From Namhaeicola litoreus (lineage in GTDB: Bacteria > Bacteroidota > Bacteroidia > Flavobacteriales > Flavobacteriaceae), in NCBI RefSeq assembly GCF_042679565.1, contig NZ_JBHTMY010000003.1, positions 744,001-808,000 of the forward strand: DNA of 64,000 nt, written 5' to 3'. Positions 16,429-26,111 of the stretch are shown here, piece by piece. The notes under the pieces are model-generated. The model had not been told where the DNA came from and did not search any database. It saw only the letters and a program-made list of their open reading frames with translations. The stretch's first letter is position 1. The number at the start of each line of letters is the position of its first letter. The position numbers were made by a program, and so were the translations under genes.

Positions 16429-17165
16429 TGAATCACTGTATAATTGTTGGTGCGCAAAGAAGTGGAAGTACTTATTTGTTCAAATTATTGGAAGAACATC
16501 CTGAGGTTTGTGTTTCACAACCGTCCAAACCTGAACCTAAATATTTCCTTCATTTAGACCAGAATTTGAATAAGGATGAATATCTTAATAAGTATTTTTC
16601 CAATTGTGAAAAAGGGAAAAGGATTTATTTAGAAAAAAGCACTAGCTATTATGAAAGTAAGGAAGCGGCATCCAATATAAATAGAATACTACCGCAAGCC
16701 AAAATTCTTTTTGTTCTCAGAGATCCCGTAGAACGTGCACTTTCAAATTATTTTTTTAGTTTAAATAATGGACTTGAAACAAGGAGTTTAAAAGAAGTCT
16801 TTCTTGATAATATTCCCCCTCCTAAGTACAATAGGAGTGAAATTTCTGTGAATCCATTTGACTATTTAGGAAGAGGTGAATACTTAAATTATATCAAGAC
16901 CTATCTCGATTATTTCTCTAGAGAAAATGTCAAAGTTGTGATACTCGAAGAACTATTAGATAGTGTTAATACGATTCAAGCAATATATTCCTTTTTAGGT
17001 ATTTATAAATCTTACGTGCCATCAAACCTAAATCAAAAAATAAATATGTCACAGAGGAATGAGGAGGTAATAGATGTTATAAAAGTTCAATTAAAAGAAT
17101 ATTATAAAAAACATAATTTTCATTTGGAGAGTTTACTTCATCAAACATTGACAAATTGGAATTAA
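16425..17165 (+). CDS. Sulfotransferase
   Basis: 246 residues. The PAPS-binding 5'-phosphosulfate loop is at the N-terminus (IIVGAQRSGSTYLFKLL, about residues 6-22), and the 3'-phosphate motif is FVLRDPVERALSNYFFS near residue 100. The fold matches carbohydrate sulfotransferases of the heparan-sulfate type. It overlaps the GT2 gene by four bases (ATGA) and the next gene by ten, so it belongs to the same operon. It probably sulfates a sugar of the surface glycan. A second sulfotransferase is at 33118. Confidence 0.87.
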   Translation: MMNHCIIVGAQRSGSTYLFKLLEEHPEVCVSQPSKPEPKYFLHLDQNLNKDEYLNKYFSNCEKGKRIYLEKSTSYYESKEAASNINRILPQAKILFVLRDPVERALSNYFFSLNNGLETRSLKEVFLDNIPPPKYNRSEISVNPFDYLGRGEYLNYIKTYLDYFSRENVKVVILEELLDSVNTIQAIYSFLGIYKSYVPSNLNQKINMSQRNEEVIDVIKVQLKEYYKKHNFHLESLLHQTLTNWN

Positions 17166-17503
17166 GAAAAGTTTTATTGGTTTTTTCGACCGTATTAGTT
17201 ACTTTAATCAGTGCTTTATTATTGAATTACGGAGCAAAAATGAGTAATTCACTGATTAGTCCATTAGGAATTGGTATTATTAGTGTTGTGATTCTAGTCA
17301 ACTTCCTTAAATTTGTTATTTGGGGTAAGGTTTATAAAAAATATGATCTAAGTAAAAGCTACCCACTAGTTTCATTGTTTTTTCCATTGTTATATGCCGT
17401 TGCACTATATAAAGGAGATGCCGAATTGAAAATGACAAAAGTTGTTGGAGTATGTTTTATTCTAACAGGTGTTTGGTTTATGAGTAGAAAAGTTAATATA
17501 TAG
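17156..17503 (+). CDS. Small EamA/SMR-type membrane protein, ArnE/ArnF-like
   Basis: 115 residues with four hydrophobic segments, starting at a TTG inside the end of the sulfotransferase gene; the next Met is inside the second half of the first span. Small multidrug-resistance-fold proteins of this size beside an ArnC-like transferase usually form heterodimeric flippases for undecaprenyl-phosphate sugars, as ArnE/ArnF do. The second half of the pair is the gene at 17506. Assignment rests on size, topology and context. Confidence 0.65.
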   Translation: MELRKVLLVFSTVLVTLISALLLNYGAKMSNSLISPLGIGIISVVILVNFLKFVIWGKVYKKYDLSKSYPLVSLFFPLLYAVALYKGDAELKMTKVVGVCFILTGVWFMSRKVNI

Positions 17504-17505
17504 CA

Positions 17506-17811
17506 ATGAGTTATCTATATTTAGCTTTAGCTATATCATTTACTGCATTTGGCCAATTCTTTTATAAAAAATATACGAAAGATCATAAATTTTCGCACTT
17601 GGTCATAGCTCTTTTGTTATTTTTATTGATACCAATTTTGAATTTTCTTGCGTTAAGATCTATTAAAATTGACATTGTTTATATGTTAACCTCATTGACT
17701 ATTTTAATTGTAGTTTTTCTATCAAGAATTTTTTTTAATGAAAATATAGATCGAAAAACCTTAGTAGGAATTTCATTTATTATTCTTGGTTTAATTTGTT
17801 ATACAATTTAA
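17506..17811 (+). CDS. Small EamA/SMR-type membrane protein, second flippase half
   Basis: 101 residues with four membrane spans; the N-terminal YLALAISFTAFGQFFYKKYT and the C-terminal VGISFIILGLICYTI are characteristic of SMR/EamA half-transporters. It follows the previous gene by two bases. With it, it probably flips the lipid-phosphate sugar made by the GT2 at 15502 across the inner membrane. Confidence 0.65.
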   Translation: MSYLYLALAISFTAFGQFFYKKYTKDHKFSHLVIALLLFLLIPILNFLALRSIKIDIVYMLTSLTILIVVFLSRIFFNENIDRKTLVGISFIILGLICYTI

Positions 17812-17842
17812 TATACATTATAAGTATCTAATTTCATCAGTT

Positions 17843-18051
17843 CATAATTATTGTGAAATTGCATTACAAGATACAGGAGATTCGATTACCATTTAATATA
17901 ATGTATGGATTGGAGTAAAATCAAACAAATGGTAAGGGGTAAAGGTACATTAGGGGGCTGTTATTGCAGCTGGCATTGTTGTCCAAATAAATGTTCTTCC
18001 TTTTAAATTGTAGATGGTATTTTTGCAAAATTCATTTAAAAAAGAAATTTA
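17843..18051 (+). pseudogene. Decayed hexapeptide (LbH) acetyltransferase
   Basis: One frame from 17843 reads ALQDTGDSITI, stop, YNVWIGVKSNKW, stop, GVKVH, stop, GAVIAAGIVVQINVLPF. This is the C-terminal coil of a left-handed beta-helix acetyltransferase, where intact members have DSITIGdnVWIG, GVkIGdGAVIAAGSVV and vlPf in that order. At least three in-frame stops and loss of the N-terminal part show it is dead. It sits between the flippase pair and the WecE-like aminotransferase, so it may once have N-acetylated the amino sugar. Confidence 0.7.
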
Positions 18052-18067
18052 AAAAACTAAGATAATA

Positions 18068-19198
18068 GTGAAAAAGATAAATTTCAATAAGCCATATTTA
18101 ACAGGTAAAGAAGATAAATATATCCTGGAGGCTGTAAAAAGTGGTAAGATATCAGGAAATGGTATATTCACGAAAAAATGCCATGAATTCTTTGAGGATA
18201 GATATGGTTTTAAAAAATGTCTTTTGACCACATCTTGTACCGATGCACTTGAAATGGCAGCTATCTTAATCAATATAAATCCAGGAGATGAAGTAATTAT
18301 GCCAAGTTACACATTTGTATCTACAGCAAATGCTTTTGTTTTAAGAGGAGCAAATATAATTTTTGCTGATAGTCATGCAGATCATCCTAATATTGACGAA
18401 ACTAAGATCGAAGGGCTCATTACTTCAAAGACCAAAGCAATTGTTGTAGTGCATTATGCCGGTAATGCTTGTGAAATGGATACAATTATGGCCATTGCCT
18501 CTAAGCATAATATTTACGTTATTGAAGATGCAGCACAGGCCATAGATGCTTATTATAAAGGAAGACCCTTGGGAGGTATTGGCCACCTAGGAGCCTTTTC
18601 TTTTCATGAAACGAAAAACATCATTTCTGGTGAAGGTGGTATGTTAGTTATCAATGATGAAAAATTTTCACAGAGAGCAGAAATTATTTGGGAAAAAGGA
18701 ACGAATAGATCTGCTTTTTTCAGAGGGGAAATAGACAAGTATGGTTGGGTGGATATAGGATCTTCATTTTTACCATCGGACATTAATGCAGCATTTTTGT
18801 TTGCACAATTGGAACACCTGGATGACATTCAACAAAAAAGGATTGATATTTGGAATAAGTACTATGAAGGGTTGTACGAATTAAAGCAAAGGAAAATTAT
18901 TCAACTACCTAAAACGCCTGATTATTCTACGAATAATGCACATATGTTTTATATCGTTTGTGAAAGTGCCAATGAAAGAACTGACTTAATTGAATTTTTA
19001 AAGAATAATGGAATTGGTGCGGTGTTCCATTATTTATCGTTACATAAGAGTCCGTTTTATAAGAAAAAATATAGAGGTTTAGACTTAGTAAATTCCGATA
19101 TTTATACTAATACATTATTAAGATTACCTCTTTTTTATGGGCTAAATCATGATCAAAGCTTTTTTATTACGGATACGATAAAGAGTTTTTATTTATGA
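18068..19198 (+). CDS. dTDP-4-amino-4,6-dideoxygalactose transaminase-like (WecE/RffA)
   Basis: 376 residues from a GTG start. It is a DegT/AHBA-type PLP enzyme: VIEDAAQAIDA holds the cofactor-binding Asp and SFHETKNIISGEGG the lysine. The segment GTNRSAFFRGEIDKYGWVDI, then SSFLPSDINAA, is the hallmark of the WecE/RffA subgroup, which makes dTDP-Fuc4N. It overlaps the following membrane gene by four bases. The dTDP-sugar genes rmlA/rmlB are not in the window, so the substrate must come from elsewhere; an acetyltransferase relic lies just upstream. Confidence 0.88.
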   Translation: MKKINFNKPYLTGKEDKYILEAVKSGKISGNGIFTKKCHEFFEDRYGFKKCLLTTSCTDALEMAAILININPGDEVIMPSYTFVSTANAFVLRGANIIFADSHADHPNIDETKIEGLITSKTKAIVVVHYAGNACEMDTIMAIASKHNIYVIEDAAQAIDAYYKGRPLGGIGHLGAFSFHETKNIISGEGGMLVINDEKFSQRAEIIWEKGTNRSAFFRGEIDKYGWVDIGSSFLPSDINAAFLFAQLEHLDDIQQKRIDIWNKYYEGLYELKQRKIIQLPKTPDYSTNNAHMFYIVCESANERTDLIEFLKNNGIGAVFHYLSLHKSPFYKKKYRGLDLVNSDIYTNTLLRLPLFYGLNHDQSFFITDTIKSFYL

Positions 19199-20571
19199 TG
19201 GCAGATAAAGTTGTGAGTTATTTTTGGAATAAAACCTTCTTCAATATTTTTATTTCATCGTTATTAATTAGCGTATTGTTTCTTTGGGTATGGAGTTTTT
19301 ATTATCCCTATATAGGTAGAGATGGTTCATATTACTTATCAGTAGGTAGAGATGTTATTGTTTACAAGATTGGTTTTTATAATATAAACGTTCAGTACAA
19401 TCCATTAGGGATTTATGTTTATGGTTTACCAAATCTATTTGGTGAACATATTTTGAAATATACCTATATGTTACTATTCGTAATAACCATATTAAATACC
19501 TTTTTATTTTATACAATTCTTAATTTAATTAATATAGGTAAACATATAAGAGTTTTTGTATCAACAATTTTTATTTTTTATTTTACCTTTCTCGGTGGAA
19601 CCTATATTTATTTGGAAATAATAACATTATTTTTTATACTGCTAGTACTAATTTCATTTTTAAAAAAGCACTATTTTCTTACCGGATGTCTTCTCTTTTT
19701 GGCATTTTATACCAAACAATATGCCTTGTCTCTAGGACTGCCCATAACAATTTATACATTCTTTTATTCAAAAAAAAATATAGCTTTTAAGTCTCTAATA
19801 TTGGTATTTTTTGGATTCATTACAATACTTTTTTTGATGTATTTTTTTCATTCAGATCAAGTTGATTTTATAAATTATTTGAAAAGATTAATCGCGCAAG
19901 CAAATGAAGAAGGTAGAATAAGGCACACCGGTAATTCTAATTTATTAATAGGTTTACTTGATTTTTTTAAGGTTTTCCTATATTATTTGTTTTTACCCTT
20001 TTCAATTTTTCTTATACTTGTGTATCAAATAAAAAATAGGGAGGTTTTTCTTTTTTTGATGGTCTTATTTAGTTCTCTTTTGAGCTTATTGTTTGCACAA
20101 TTTGTTTATTATTATCTATTGATAATGCCTTGGTTTTTAGTTTTATTGGCTATTGGTTTACATATTGTCGACTTAAGTACAAAAATTAAACTTGTTTTTA
20201 GAGGGGTTTTAATAATTACATTAATATCAAGTTTGTATTGTTTTAAAATTGCATCGTATAAGAAAGAAAAGTATAAACAATCTATGTCAGAAATTAAAAA
20301 GGCAGAGGTATTTATTCCCAAAGGGAGTAAGGTATATCTTTTCACTAATGAAACACTTTATTATTATACACCATATTTTTCAGCTAATAGGTTGAAATTA
20401 GGATATAGTTTTCCAAAGGGTAGAACTATTGACTATATTATTGAAAGTATTGAGCCCAATTCTTATACCATAATGTCAAGCGAACAATATGCTTCAATGT
20501 TAAACAAGTTTTCGCAGCAATTTGAATTTTTAGGTTCAGATGATAAAAACACATATTTAAAAAAAGTATAG
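19195..20571 (+). CDS. Polytopic membrane protein, GT-C glycosyltransferase-like
   Basis: 458 residues with about ten hydrophobic segments and a C-terminal soluble part of about 80 residues. After the first span the periplasmic loop holds YIGRDGSYYLSVGRD, an acidic-aromatic arrangement like the first loop of GT-C enzymes that use polyprenyl-phosphate sugars (PMT/ArnT class). Overlap with wecE-like gene (ATGA) and the upstream ArnC- and ArnE/F-like genes make a transferase role likely: it would add the flipped sugar to the glycan outside the membrane. Direct family recognition is weak. Confidence 0.6.
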   Translation: MMADKVVSYFWNKTFFNIFISSLLISVLFLWVWSFYYPYIGRDGSYYLSVGRDVIVYKIGFYNINVQYNPLGIYVYGLPNLFGEHILKYTYMLLFVITILNTFLFYTILNLINIGKHIRVFVSTIFIFYFTFLGGTYIYLEIITLFFILLVLISFLKKHYFLTGCLLFLAFYTKQYALSLGLPITIYTFFYSKKNIAFKSLILVFFGFITILFLMYFFHSDQVDFINYLKRLIAQANEEGRIRHTGNSNLLIGLLDFFKVFLYYLFLPFSIFLILVYQIKNREVFLFLMVLFSSLLSLLFAQFVYYYLLIMPWFLVLLAIGLHIVDLSTKIKLVFRGVLIITLISSLYCFKIASYKKEKYKQSMSEIKKAEVFIPKGSKVYLFTNETLYYYTPYFSANRLKLGYSFPKGRTIDYIIESIEPNSYTIMSSEQYASMLNKFSQQFEFLGSDDKNTYLKKV

Positions 20572-21806
20572 GAATTGGTTTAATGAGAATTAACTTATTC
20601 AAAAGGAAATTCTACTCATTTATTTCAAAATGATAACGCAAAAAATAACTTTAAAGCATTAGTTACCTCTAGAGGTGTTGTTCTTTTCATCATCATGTTG
20701 TCAAATACATGTAATTTGGATCTGCAATTTTATGAAAATCTTAATTTTCAAAGATTTGGTAAGACTAGGGAGAATTTATTTTTATTCTTTCGGCTTGTTT
20801 GTTATATAGACAAATAGAAATAGCTTTGCTAACAAATAAATCATCTAAATTGTCTTAAAAAATATTTCTTAAGACAATTTAAAAAAATTCATCCACTTTA
20901 TATTATGATTTTTTAATTTGCATAACTTTGTAAACAGATTCTTTTGTCTTTACCCGGATCGGGAAATGTTCATTTTCGTATGGGGTTCGATAGTAAAAGC
21001 AATAATATTTTACAAAATTTGGCATAAAAAAGCTCCAATTTCAGTCATCAGTTGCCGGTTTTGAGCTCGTCTTTTCAAGCACCTTGTTTTATTAAAACTA
21101 TAGTTTTAATGGTAACCAACTATATTTAGTATTTTTACAGCAAAATGGAATAGACCTAATTCAATGTACTAAGTACTAAAGAATAATTAACACCAGAATA
21201 TTTGTAAATGGTCAATCGGAGTTAATTATTAAAAGGTTTTCAAGCTTTAATTTTAAAGATGAATTGAATCATATTTTACGATTTCCTTGCAAAGATTTTG
21301 ACTGAATTCCATAAAGTGTTGTGCAATCTCAATAAATGCATTGTGCAAAGAGTCATTAGGTAAGTTTTAGTAACCAACAGTGAAAATAACTTTTGTACAA
21401 TAACTCATTTTCTATACTTAAATAATTTAGAACTCATTGCATCCATCATGTCATTTAACGGTGTTGATTCTCGGATTCATGTGAATTGCTGCGAAACCGA
21501 GATATCTCAATTACATTTCTGATATTATCGTGAGATTTCTCCACTTCGATTTGAATGACCAACCACCAACACCAATCAAAATTTCTATAAATAAGAAGGA
21601 AACCATCGTGTATATCTTTTTCAAATTTTTATATTACATATAAAGTTTTTCTTTTTTTAAAAAATTAAATTTGCCCACGAATAAATAGCCTGAATTGGAA
21701 CCTTTTTTTTAAAAAAAGGGACTGATAAGGGCGAAGCAATGGGAAATTAGATGATAATTTTAAATTTATTATTTTCTTTTGCATAAGTCGATAAAAAATA
21801 AAAGAT
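20572..21806. other. Long AT-rich gap before the pse operon
   Basis: About 1.2 kb with no supported gene. A perfect hairpin lies at 20847-20880. The rest is short frames with many stops; no repeat-family unit and no transposon ends were recognised. It separates two modules and probably marks a junction between segments of different origin, with the pse promoter near its right end. Confidence 0.6.
20847..20880. other. Perfect 12-bp stem hairpin
   Basis: AAATTGTCTTAA (20847-20858) pairs exactly with TTAAGACAATTT (20869-20880) around a 10-base loop. It is followed by A rather than T on the plus strand, so it is not a textbook intrinsic terminator for the upstream operon, although it lies about 275 bases after that operon ends. 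Confidence 0.55.
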
Positions 21807-22820
21807 ATGTTTACTTTTAAAAATAAATCCATTTTAATTACGGGAGGAACAGGTTCTCTTGGTAAGGCATTGACAGACCATATTCTAAAAAAATACCCGG
21901 AAGTTAGGAGATTGGTTATTTTTTCACGAGATGAGCAAAAGCAGTTTCAAATGGCACAAGAATTTCCAGTGCAAAAATATTCGCAGATGCGCTATTTTAT
22001 TGGAGATGTACGGGATAAAGATCGTTTGATTCGTGCGATGCAAGAGGTGGATTATGTGATACATGCGGCTGCCATGAAGCATGTACATATTGCAGAATAC
22101 AATCCGGATGAATGTGTAAAAACCAATATTGGTGGTGCTGAAAATGTGGTGGACGCTTGCTTTAAAACAAAAGTGGAGCGCGTTGTAGCTTTATCTACAG
22201 ACAAGGCTTGTGCACCAATTAATCTCTATGGAGCAACGAAATTGACTTCCGATAAATTATTTATTGCCGCAAATAATATTACAGGATTTAATCCGATTCG
22301 TTTTTCCGTTGTACGATATGGTAATGTGATGGGATCAAATGGTTCTGTAATTCCTTTTTTTATAGAGAAAAAAAGAAAAGGGGAACCCTTGCCCATAACC
22401 GATCCCACAATGACCCGCTTTAATATCTCTTTACAAGGAGGCGTTGACATGGTGATGCACGCTTTGGAACATGCCTGGGGAGGGGAACTTTTTGTGCCTA
22501 AAATACCATCCTATAAAATTATGGATATCGCGAACGCTATTGCACCTGATGCCGAAAAACCGATAGTTGGTATAAGACCTGGTGAAAAAATTCATGAAGA
22601 AATGATCACGCCATCAGACTCCTTTTACACCTATGATTTGGGTAAATACTATACAATTTTACCTGCAACACATAAATGGAGCTTAGAAGAATTTATAAAA
22701 GAATTCAAAGCGAAAAAAGTGTCGAAAGGTTTTAGTTATAATTCTGGCGAAAATGAAGAATGGGAAGATATGGAAACACTTCGACTTTTGATTAAAGAAC
22801 ATGTAGATTCTAATTTATAA
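21807..22820 (+). CDS. pseB: UDP-N-acetylglucosamine 4,6-dehydratase (inverting)
   Basis: 337 residues, first enzyme of pseudaminic acid synthesis. It makes UDP-2-acetamido-2,6-dideoxy-L-arabino-hexos-4-ulose. The cofactor loop is ITGGTGSLGKAL (residues about 10-21), the catalytic region is STDKACAPINLYGATK with the dehydratase DK pair, and RYGNVMGSNGSVIPFF is typical of PseB. Length is normal for PseB rather than the long membrane-bound PglF type. Nine bases separate it from pseC, and five further pathway genes follow. Confidence 0.95.
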   Translation: MFTFKNKSILITGGTGSLGKALTDHILKKYPEVRRLVIFSRDEQKQFQMAQEFPVQKYSQMRYFIGDVRDKDRLIRAMQEVDYVIHAAAMKHVHIAEYNPDECVKTNIGGAENVVDACFKTKVERVVALSTDKACAPINLYGATKLTSDKLFIAANNITGFNPIRFSVVRYGNVMGSNGSVIPFFIEKKRKGEPLPITDPTMTRFNISLQGGVDMVMHALEHAWGGELFVPKIPSYKIMDIANAIAPDAEKPIVGIRPGEKIHEEMITPSDSFYTYDLGKYYTILPATHKWSLEEFIKEFKAKKVSKGFSYNSGENEEWEDMETLRLLIKEHVDSNL

Positions 22821-22828
22821 TATAGAGA

Positions 22829-23983
22829 ATGTCTAATAAAATCATACCCTACGGGCGACAGTATATTGATCAGCAAGATATTGATGCTGTTGTACAAACT
22901 TTGAAAGCGGATTACTTAACACAAGGGCCTAAGGTTCAAGAGTTTGAAGAAAAGTTTTCGGCTTATGTGGGTTCGAAGTATGCGGTGGCAGTTAATAATG
23001 CTACATCTGGCTTACATTTATCGGTATTAGCCTTGGGTTTACAACCTGGAGATCGGGTGATTACAACCCCAATAACTTTTGCCGCTTCTGCTAATTGTGT
23101 TCGTTATTGTTTGGGAGAAGTTTGGTTTGCCGATATTGACCCGAACACTTATATATTGTCACTTGAAAAAACCAAAGAATTAATTGAAAGTAAACCTAAA
23201 GGCTTTTTTAAGGGAATAATTCCTGTTGATTTTGCGGGACTTCCTGTAAATCTTGAGGCTTTTCGTGTTTTAGCGAATGAACATGATTTGTGGATCATAG
23301 AAGACGCTTGTCACGCTCCGGGAGGTTTTTTTAAGGATTCAAAAGGAGTAAAACAAAACTGTGGTAATGGAAATTTTGCAGATATCGCTGTTTTTTCCTT
23401 TCATCCAGTAAAACATATTGCTTGTGGTGAAGGAGGTATGGTTACCACCAATTCTAAAAAATTGTATAATAAATTAGCTCTTTTGAGAACCCATGGAATT
23501 ACGAAGGAAAAAATGGCAGAAAATCATGGAGGATGGTATTATGAAATGCAAGAATTAGGATTTAACTATCGATTAACCGATTTTCAATCTGCGCTTGGAA
23601 TTACACAATTGGCGAAAAATGATGCAGGAGTTCAAAAGAGAAATGAAATTGCTACAATCTATAAAAATGCTTTTGATGGAATTTTAAAATACCAAAATCT
23701 ACCAAAAGGAACTCTTAATGCGCATCATCTTTTTGTAATAGAGGTAGAAAAAAGAAAAGAATTGTACGATTTTTTAAAAGAAAACGGTATTTATTCTCAA
23801 ATACATTATATCCCGGTACATAAATTACCCTATTATCAAGAATTAGGGTATCAAGAAGCAGACCTGAAAAATGCAGAAAATTACTATGGAAAATGTATTA
23901 GTTTACCTATGTTTCCTTCTTTGACAAAGGAGGAACAAGAATTTGTGATAGAAAAAGTACTTGAATTTTCTGAAAACAAGTGA
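22829..23983 (+). CDS. pseC: UDP-4-amino-4,6-dideoxy-N-acetyl-altrosamine transaminase
   Basis: 384 residues. It is a PLP aminotransferase of the DegT family acting on the PseB product. The start MSNKIIPYGRQYIDQQDIDA, the TFAASANCVRYC segment and IEDACHAPGG (cofactor Asp) are PseC features; the Schiff-base lysine is in FSFHPVKHIACGEGG. It overlaps pseF by four bases. Confidence 0.95.
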   Translation: MSNKIIPYGRQYIDQQDIDAVVQTLKADYLTQGPKVQEFEEKFSAYVGSKYAVAVNNATSGLHLSVLALGLQPGDRVITTPITFAASANCVRYCLGEVWFADIDPNTYILSLEKTKELIESKPKGFFKGIIPVDFAGLPVNLEAFRVLANEHDLWIIEDACHAPGGFFKDSKGVKQNCGNGNFADIAVFSFHPVKHIACGEGGMVTTNSKKLYNKLALLRTHGITKEKMAENHGGWYYEMQELGFNYRLTDFQSALGITQLAKNDAGVQKRNEIATIYKNAFDGILKYQNLPKGTLNAHHLFVIEVEKRKELYDFLKENGIYSQIHYIPVHKLPYYQELGYQEADLKNAENYYGKCISLPMFPSLTKEEQEFVIEKVLEFSENK

Positions 23984-24675
23984 AAATTTTAAAAAATTTA
24001 GCAATCATACCTGCAAGAGGTGGTAGTAAGAGAATACCAAAAAAAAATATAAAAGATTTTTTGGGAAAACCCATTATTGCTTACTCCATTGAAACGTCTT
24101 TAAAGTCAAACTTATTTGATGAAGTGGTAGTTTCAACCGATGATAATGAAATTGAAAAAATTGCGATACAATACGGGGCAACTGTACACAAAAGGTCTCA
24201 AAAGAATGCAGATGATTTTGCAACATTGTCAGATGTATTAGTTGAAGTTATACACCAATACCACAATCTAAAAATTGAGGTAGACAGTGTGTGCTGTATT
24301 TTACCAACGGCACCTTTTATTCGAACTCATCATTTAATTGAAAGTCAATATCTTTTTTTCAATAAAAATAAAGATTCATTAATACCTATTGTTGAATTTT
24401 CTTATCCAGTTCAGAGAAGTTTGATTATAAGTAAAGAAGGAACAATTTTGTTTTCGAATCCACAATATACCAATACAAGATCACAAGATTTAGAAAAACA
24501 TTACCATGATGTTGGTCAGTTTTATTGGATAAAAGGGAAAGTTTTATTAAAATCAAAATCCTTAATGACGGATAATACAGGCTTTTATGAACTACCGTCC
24601 TTTTTAGTACAAGATATTGATACAGAAGATGATTGGAGAAATGCAGAATTGAAATATAAAATTTTGCATGGATAA
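23980..24675 (+). CDS. pseF: Pseudaminic acid cytidylyltransferase
   Basis: 231 residues from a GTG start. It activates pseudaminic acid with CTP to CMP-Pse. The nucleotide-binding N-terminus IIPARGGSKRIPKKNI (about residues 8-23) and SVCCILPTAPFIR are those of the CMP-nonulosonate synthetase family. Its placement in a PseB-C-G-H-I operon picks PseF over the sialic or legionaminic acid enzymes. It ends inside the first codons of pseG. Confidence 0.93.
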   Translation: MKILKNLAIIPARGGSKRIPKKNIKDFLGKPIIAYSIETSLKSNLFDEVVVSTDDNEIEKIAIQYGATVHKRSQKNADDFATLSDVLVEVIHQYHNLKIEVDSVCCILPTAPFIRTHHLIESQYLFFNKNKDSLIPIVEFSYPVQRSLIISKEGTILFSNPQYTNTRSQDLEKHYHDVGQFYWIKGKVLLKSKSLMTDNTGFYELPSFLVQDIDTEDDWRNAELKYKILHG

Positions 24676-25651
24676 GCCCAAAGTAATAATACGTGTTGAT
24701 GGTAATTCTACCATTGGTTTAGGTCATATATATCGGGGTATTGCGTTGGCTGAAATGCTTAGAGATACTTTTTCGATCATATTTGTTACAAAAAAGGATA
24801 GTATCCAAACTCCAATTCATGAGGCGGGTTTTGAAGTTACACTATTGGCTGACACACTTAGTTTTGAAGATGAACCAATATGGTTTCATAAGAATTATAC
24901 TAGAAGAAATATTATTGTTTTAGATGGATATGATTTTGAAGAAAACTATCAACAACAAATAAAGAAATTTGGTTTTCGATTAATTTATATAGATGACTTG
25001 GTCAGGGGTGTTCAAAAAGCAGATGTGGTTATAAATCATAGCCCAGGAATTAAGACCAGTGACTATAAAGTAGAACCGTATACGAAATTAGCCTTAGGAT
25101 TAGATTTTGCTCTAGTAAGAAGACCATTTCTGAATGCTAGTTGCACACAATCATTATCTAGCAAACAATTCAAAAATGTTTTTGTCTCTTTTGGTGGGGC
25201 TGACAGTAATGATTTTTCTTTTAAAGTTGTTGAGCAATTAGTAAAGGTAAAAGATATAACAAAAATATTTGTATTACTAGGAGCGGCTTACAAACACGAT
25301 CAATTAATTTCTCTAAAATCTGAAAAAGTTAAATTATTTAAAAATAGCAGTGAAAATGTAGTTTTTGAAATTATGTGCAAATCTGATTTCGCAATTGTTC
25401 CCGCAAGTACAATAAGCTTAGAACTTCTATTTTTAAATAAACCCATGCTTTTGGGTTACTTTGTTTTAAATCAAAAAAATATTTATCACGGTCTAATTGA
25501 GAATAAAATGGCAATACCATTAGGTGATTTTAACAAATTTGATTTTTCAAGATTAGAGTTCAATTTGAAATCTTATATTTCAAAAATAAAAAAATTGATG
25601 TTATATAACAATTATAATTCAAAAAAGAATATACAACAATTGTTTGAATAA
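24668..25651 (+). CDS. pseG: UDP-2,4-diacetamido-2,4,6-trideoxy-altropyranose hydrolase
   Basis: 327 residues, a GT-B-fold hydrolase that removes UDP to free the sugar for condensation. The N-terminus has DGNSTIGLGHIYRGIALAE with the catalytic His in GLGH. The C-terminal half carries VFVSFGGADSND, the nucleotide-side motif, and PASTISLELLFLNKP. It overlaps pseF and pseH by eight bases each, consistent with translational coupling. Confidence 0.93.
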   Translation: MDKPKVIIRVDGNSTIGLGHIYRGIALAEMLRDTFSIIFVTKKDSIQTPIHEAGFEVTLLADTLSFEDEPIWFHKNYTRRNIIVLDGYDFEENYQQQIKKFGFRLIYIDDLVRGVQKADVVINHSPGIKTSDYKVEPYTKLALGLDFALVRRPFLNASCTQSLSSKQFKNVFVSFGGADSNDFSFKVVEQLVKVKDITKIFVLLGAAYKHDQLISLKSEKVKLFKNSSENVVFEIMCKSDFAIVPASTISLELLFLNKPMLLGYFVLNQKNIYHGLIENKMAIPLGDFNKFDFSRLEFNLKSYISKIKKLMLYNNYNSKKNIQQLFE

Positions 25652-26111
25652 AAATAGTTTAGATATAAGAAGAGCTACTAAGGATGATTTAAAATTCGTT
25701 TTTAAATTATCAAATGAAAATTCGGTACGTGAAAATTCTTTTAACTCAAAACCTATCCAATATGAAAATCATAATGAATGGTTTTTTAATCAATTACAAG
25801 ATAAAAATATTCTTTTTTATATTCTAGAGTTTAAAAAGATATCAATAGGTCAAATACGTTATAATTTGAATGAAAATAATGCTATAATCGGAATTTCCAT
25901 ATCTGAAAAATTTAGAGGTCAAGGGCTTGCATTGAGAGGACTTGAAATATCGACAAATGAATACTTTAAAACCAATGAACTTCCAATTTATGCTTATATA
26001 AAAAAAACAAATGAAGGTTCAATTCAGTTATTTAAAAAAGCAGGGTTTAAATTAATTGACGAAGAAATAATTAATGGCATAGATAGTTTTATTTATAGAT
26101 TAAAAAAATGA
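25644..26111 (+). CDS. pseH: PseH-type N-acetyltransferase
   Basis: 155 residues, a GNAT-fold acetyltransferase that acetylates the C4 amine of the PseC product using acetyl-CoA. The acetyl-CoA loop is SEKFRGQGLALRGLE (about residues 91-105), followed by IKKTNEGSIQLFKKAGFKL. It begins at a TTG within the end of pseG; the next Met is far too deep. It overlaps pseI by four bases. Confidence 0.9.
   Translation: MNKNSLDIRRATKDDLKFVFKLSNENSVRENSFNSKPIQYENHNEWFFNQLQDKNILFYILEFKKISIGQIRYNLNENNAIIGISISEKFRGQGLALRGLEISTNEYFKTNELPIYAYIKKTNEGSIQLFKKAGFKLIDEEIINGIDSFIYRLKK

Noticed and set aside
20847..20880. Intrinsic terminator for the 15.5-20.6 kb operon
   Set aside because: The stem is perfect but no T-run follows on the plus strand; kept only as a hairpin.
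20572..21806. Remnant insertion sequence in the long gap
   Set aside because: I could not find transposase-like translation or inverted ends.
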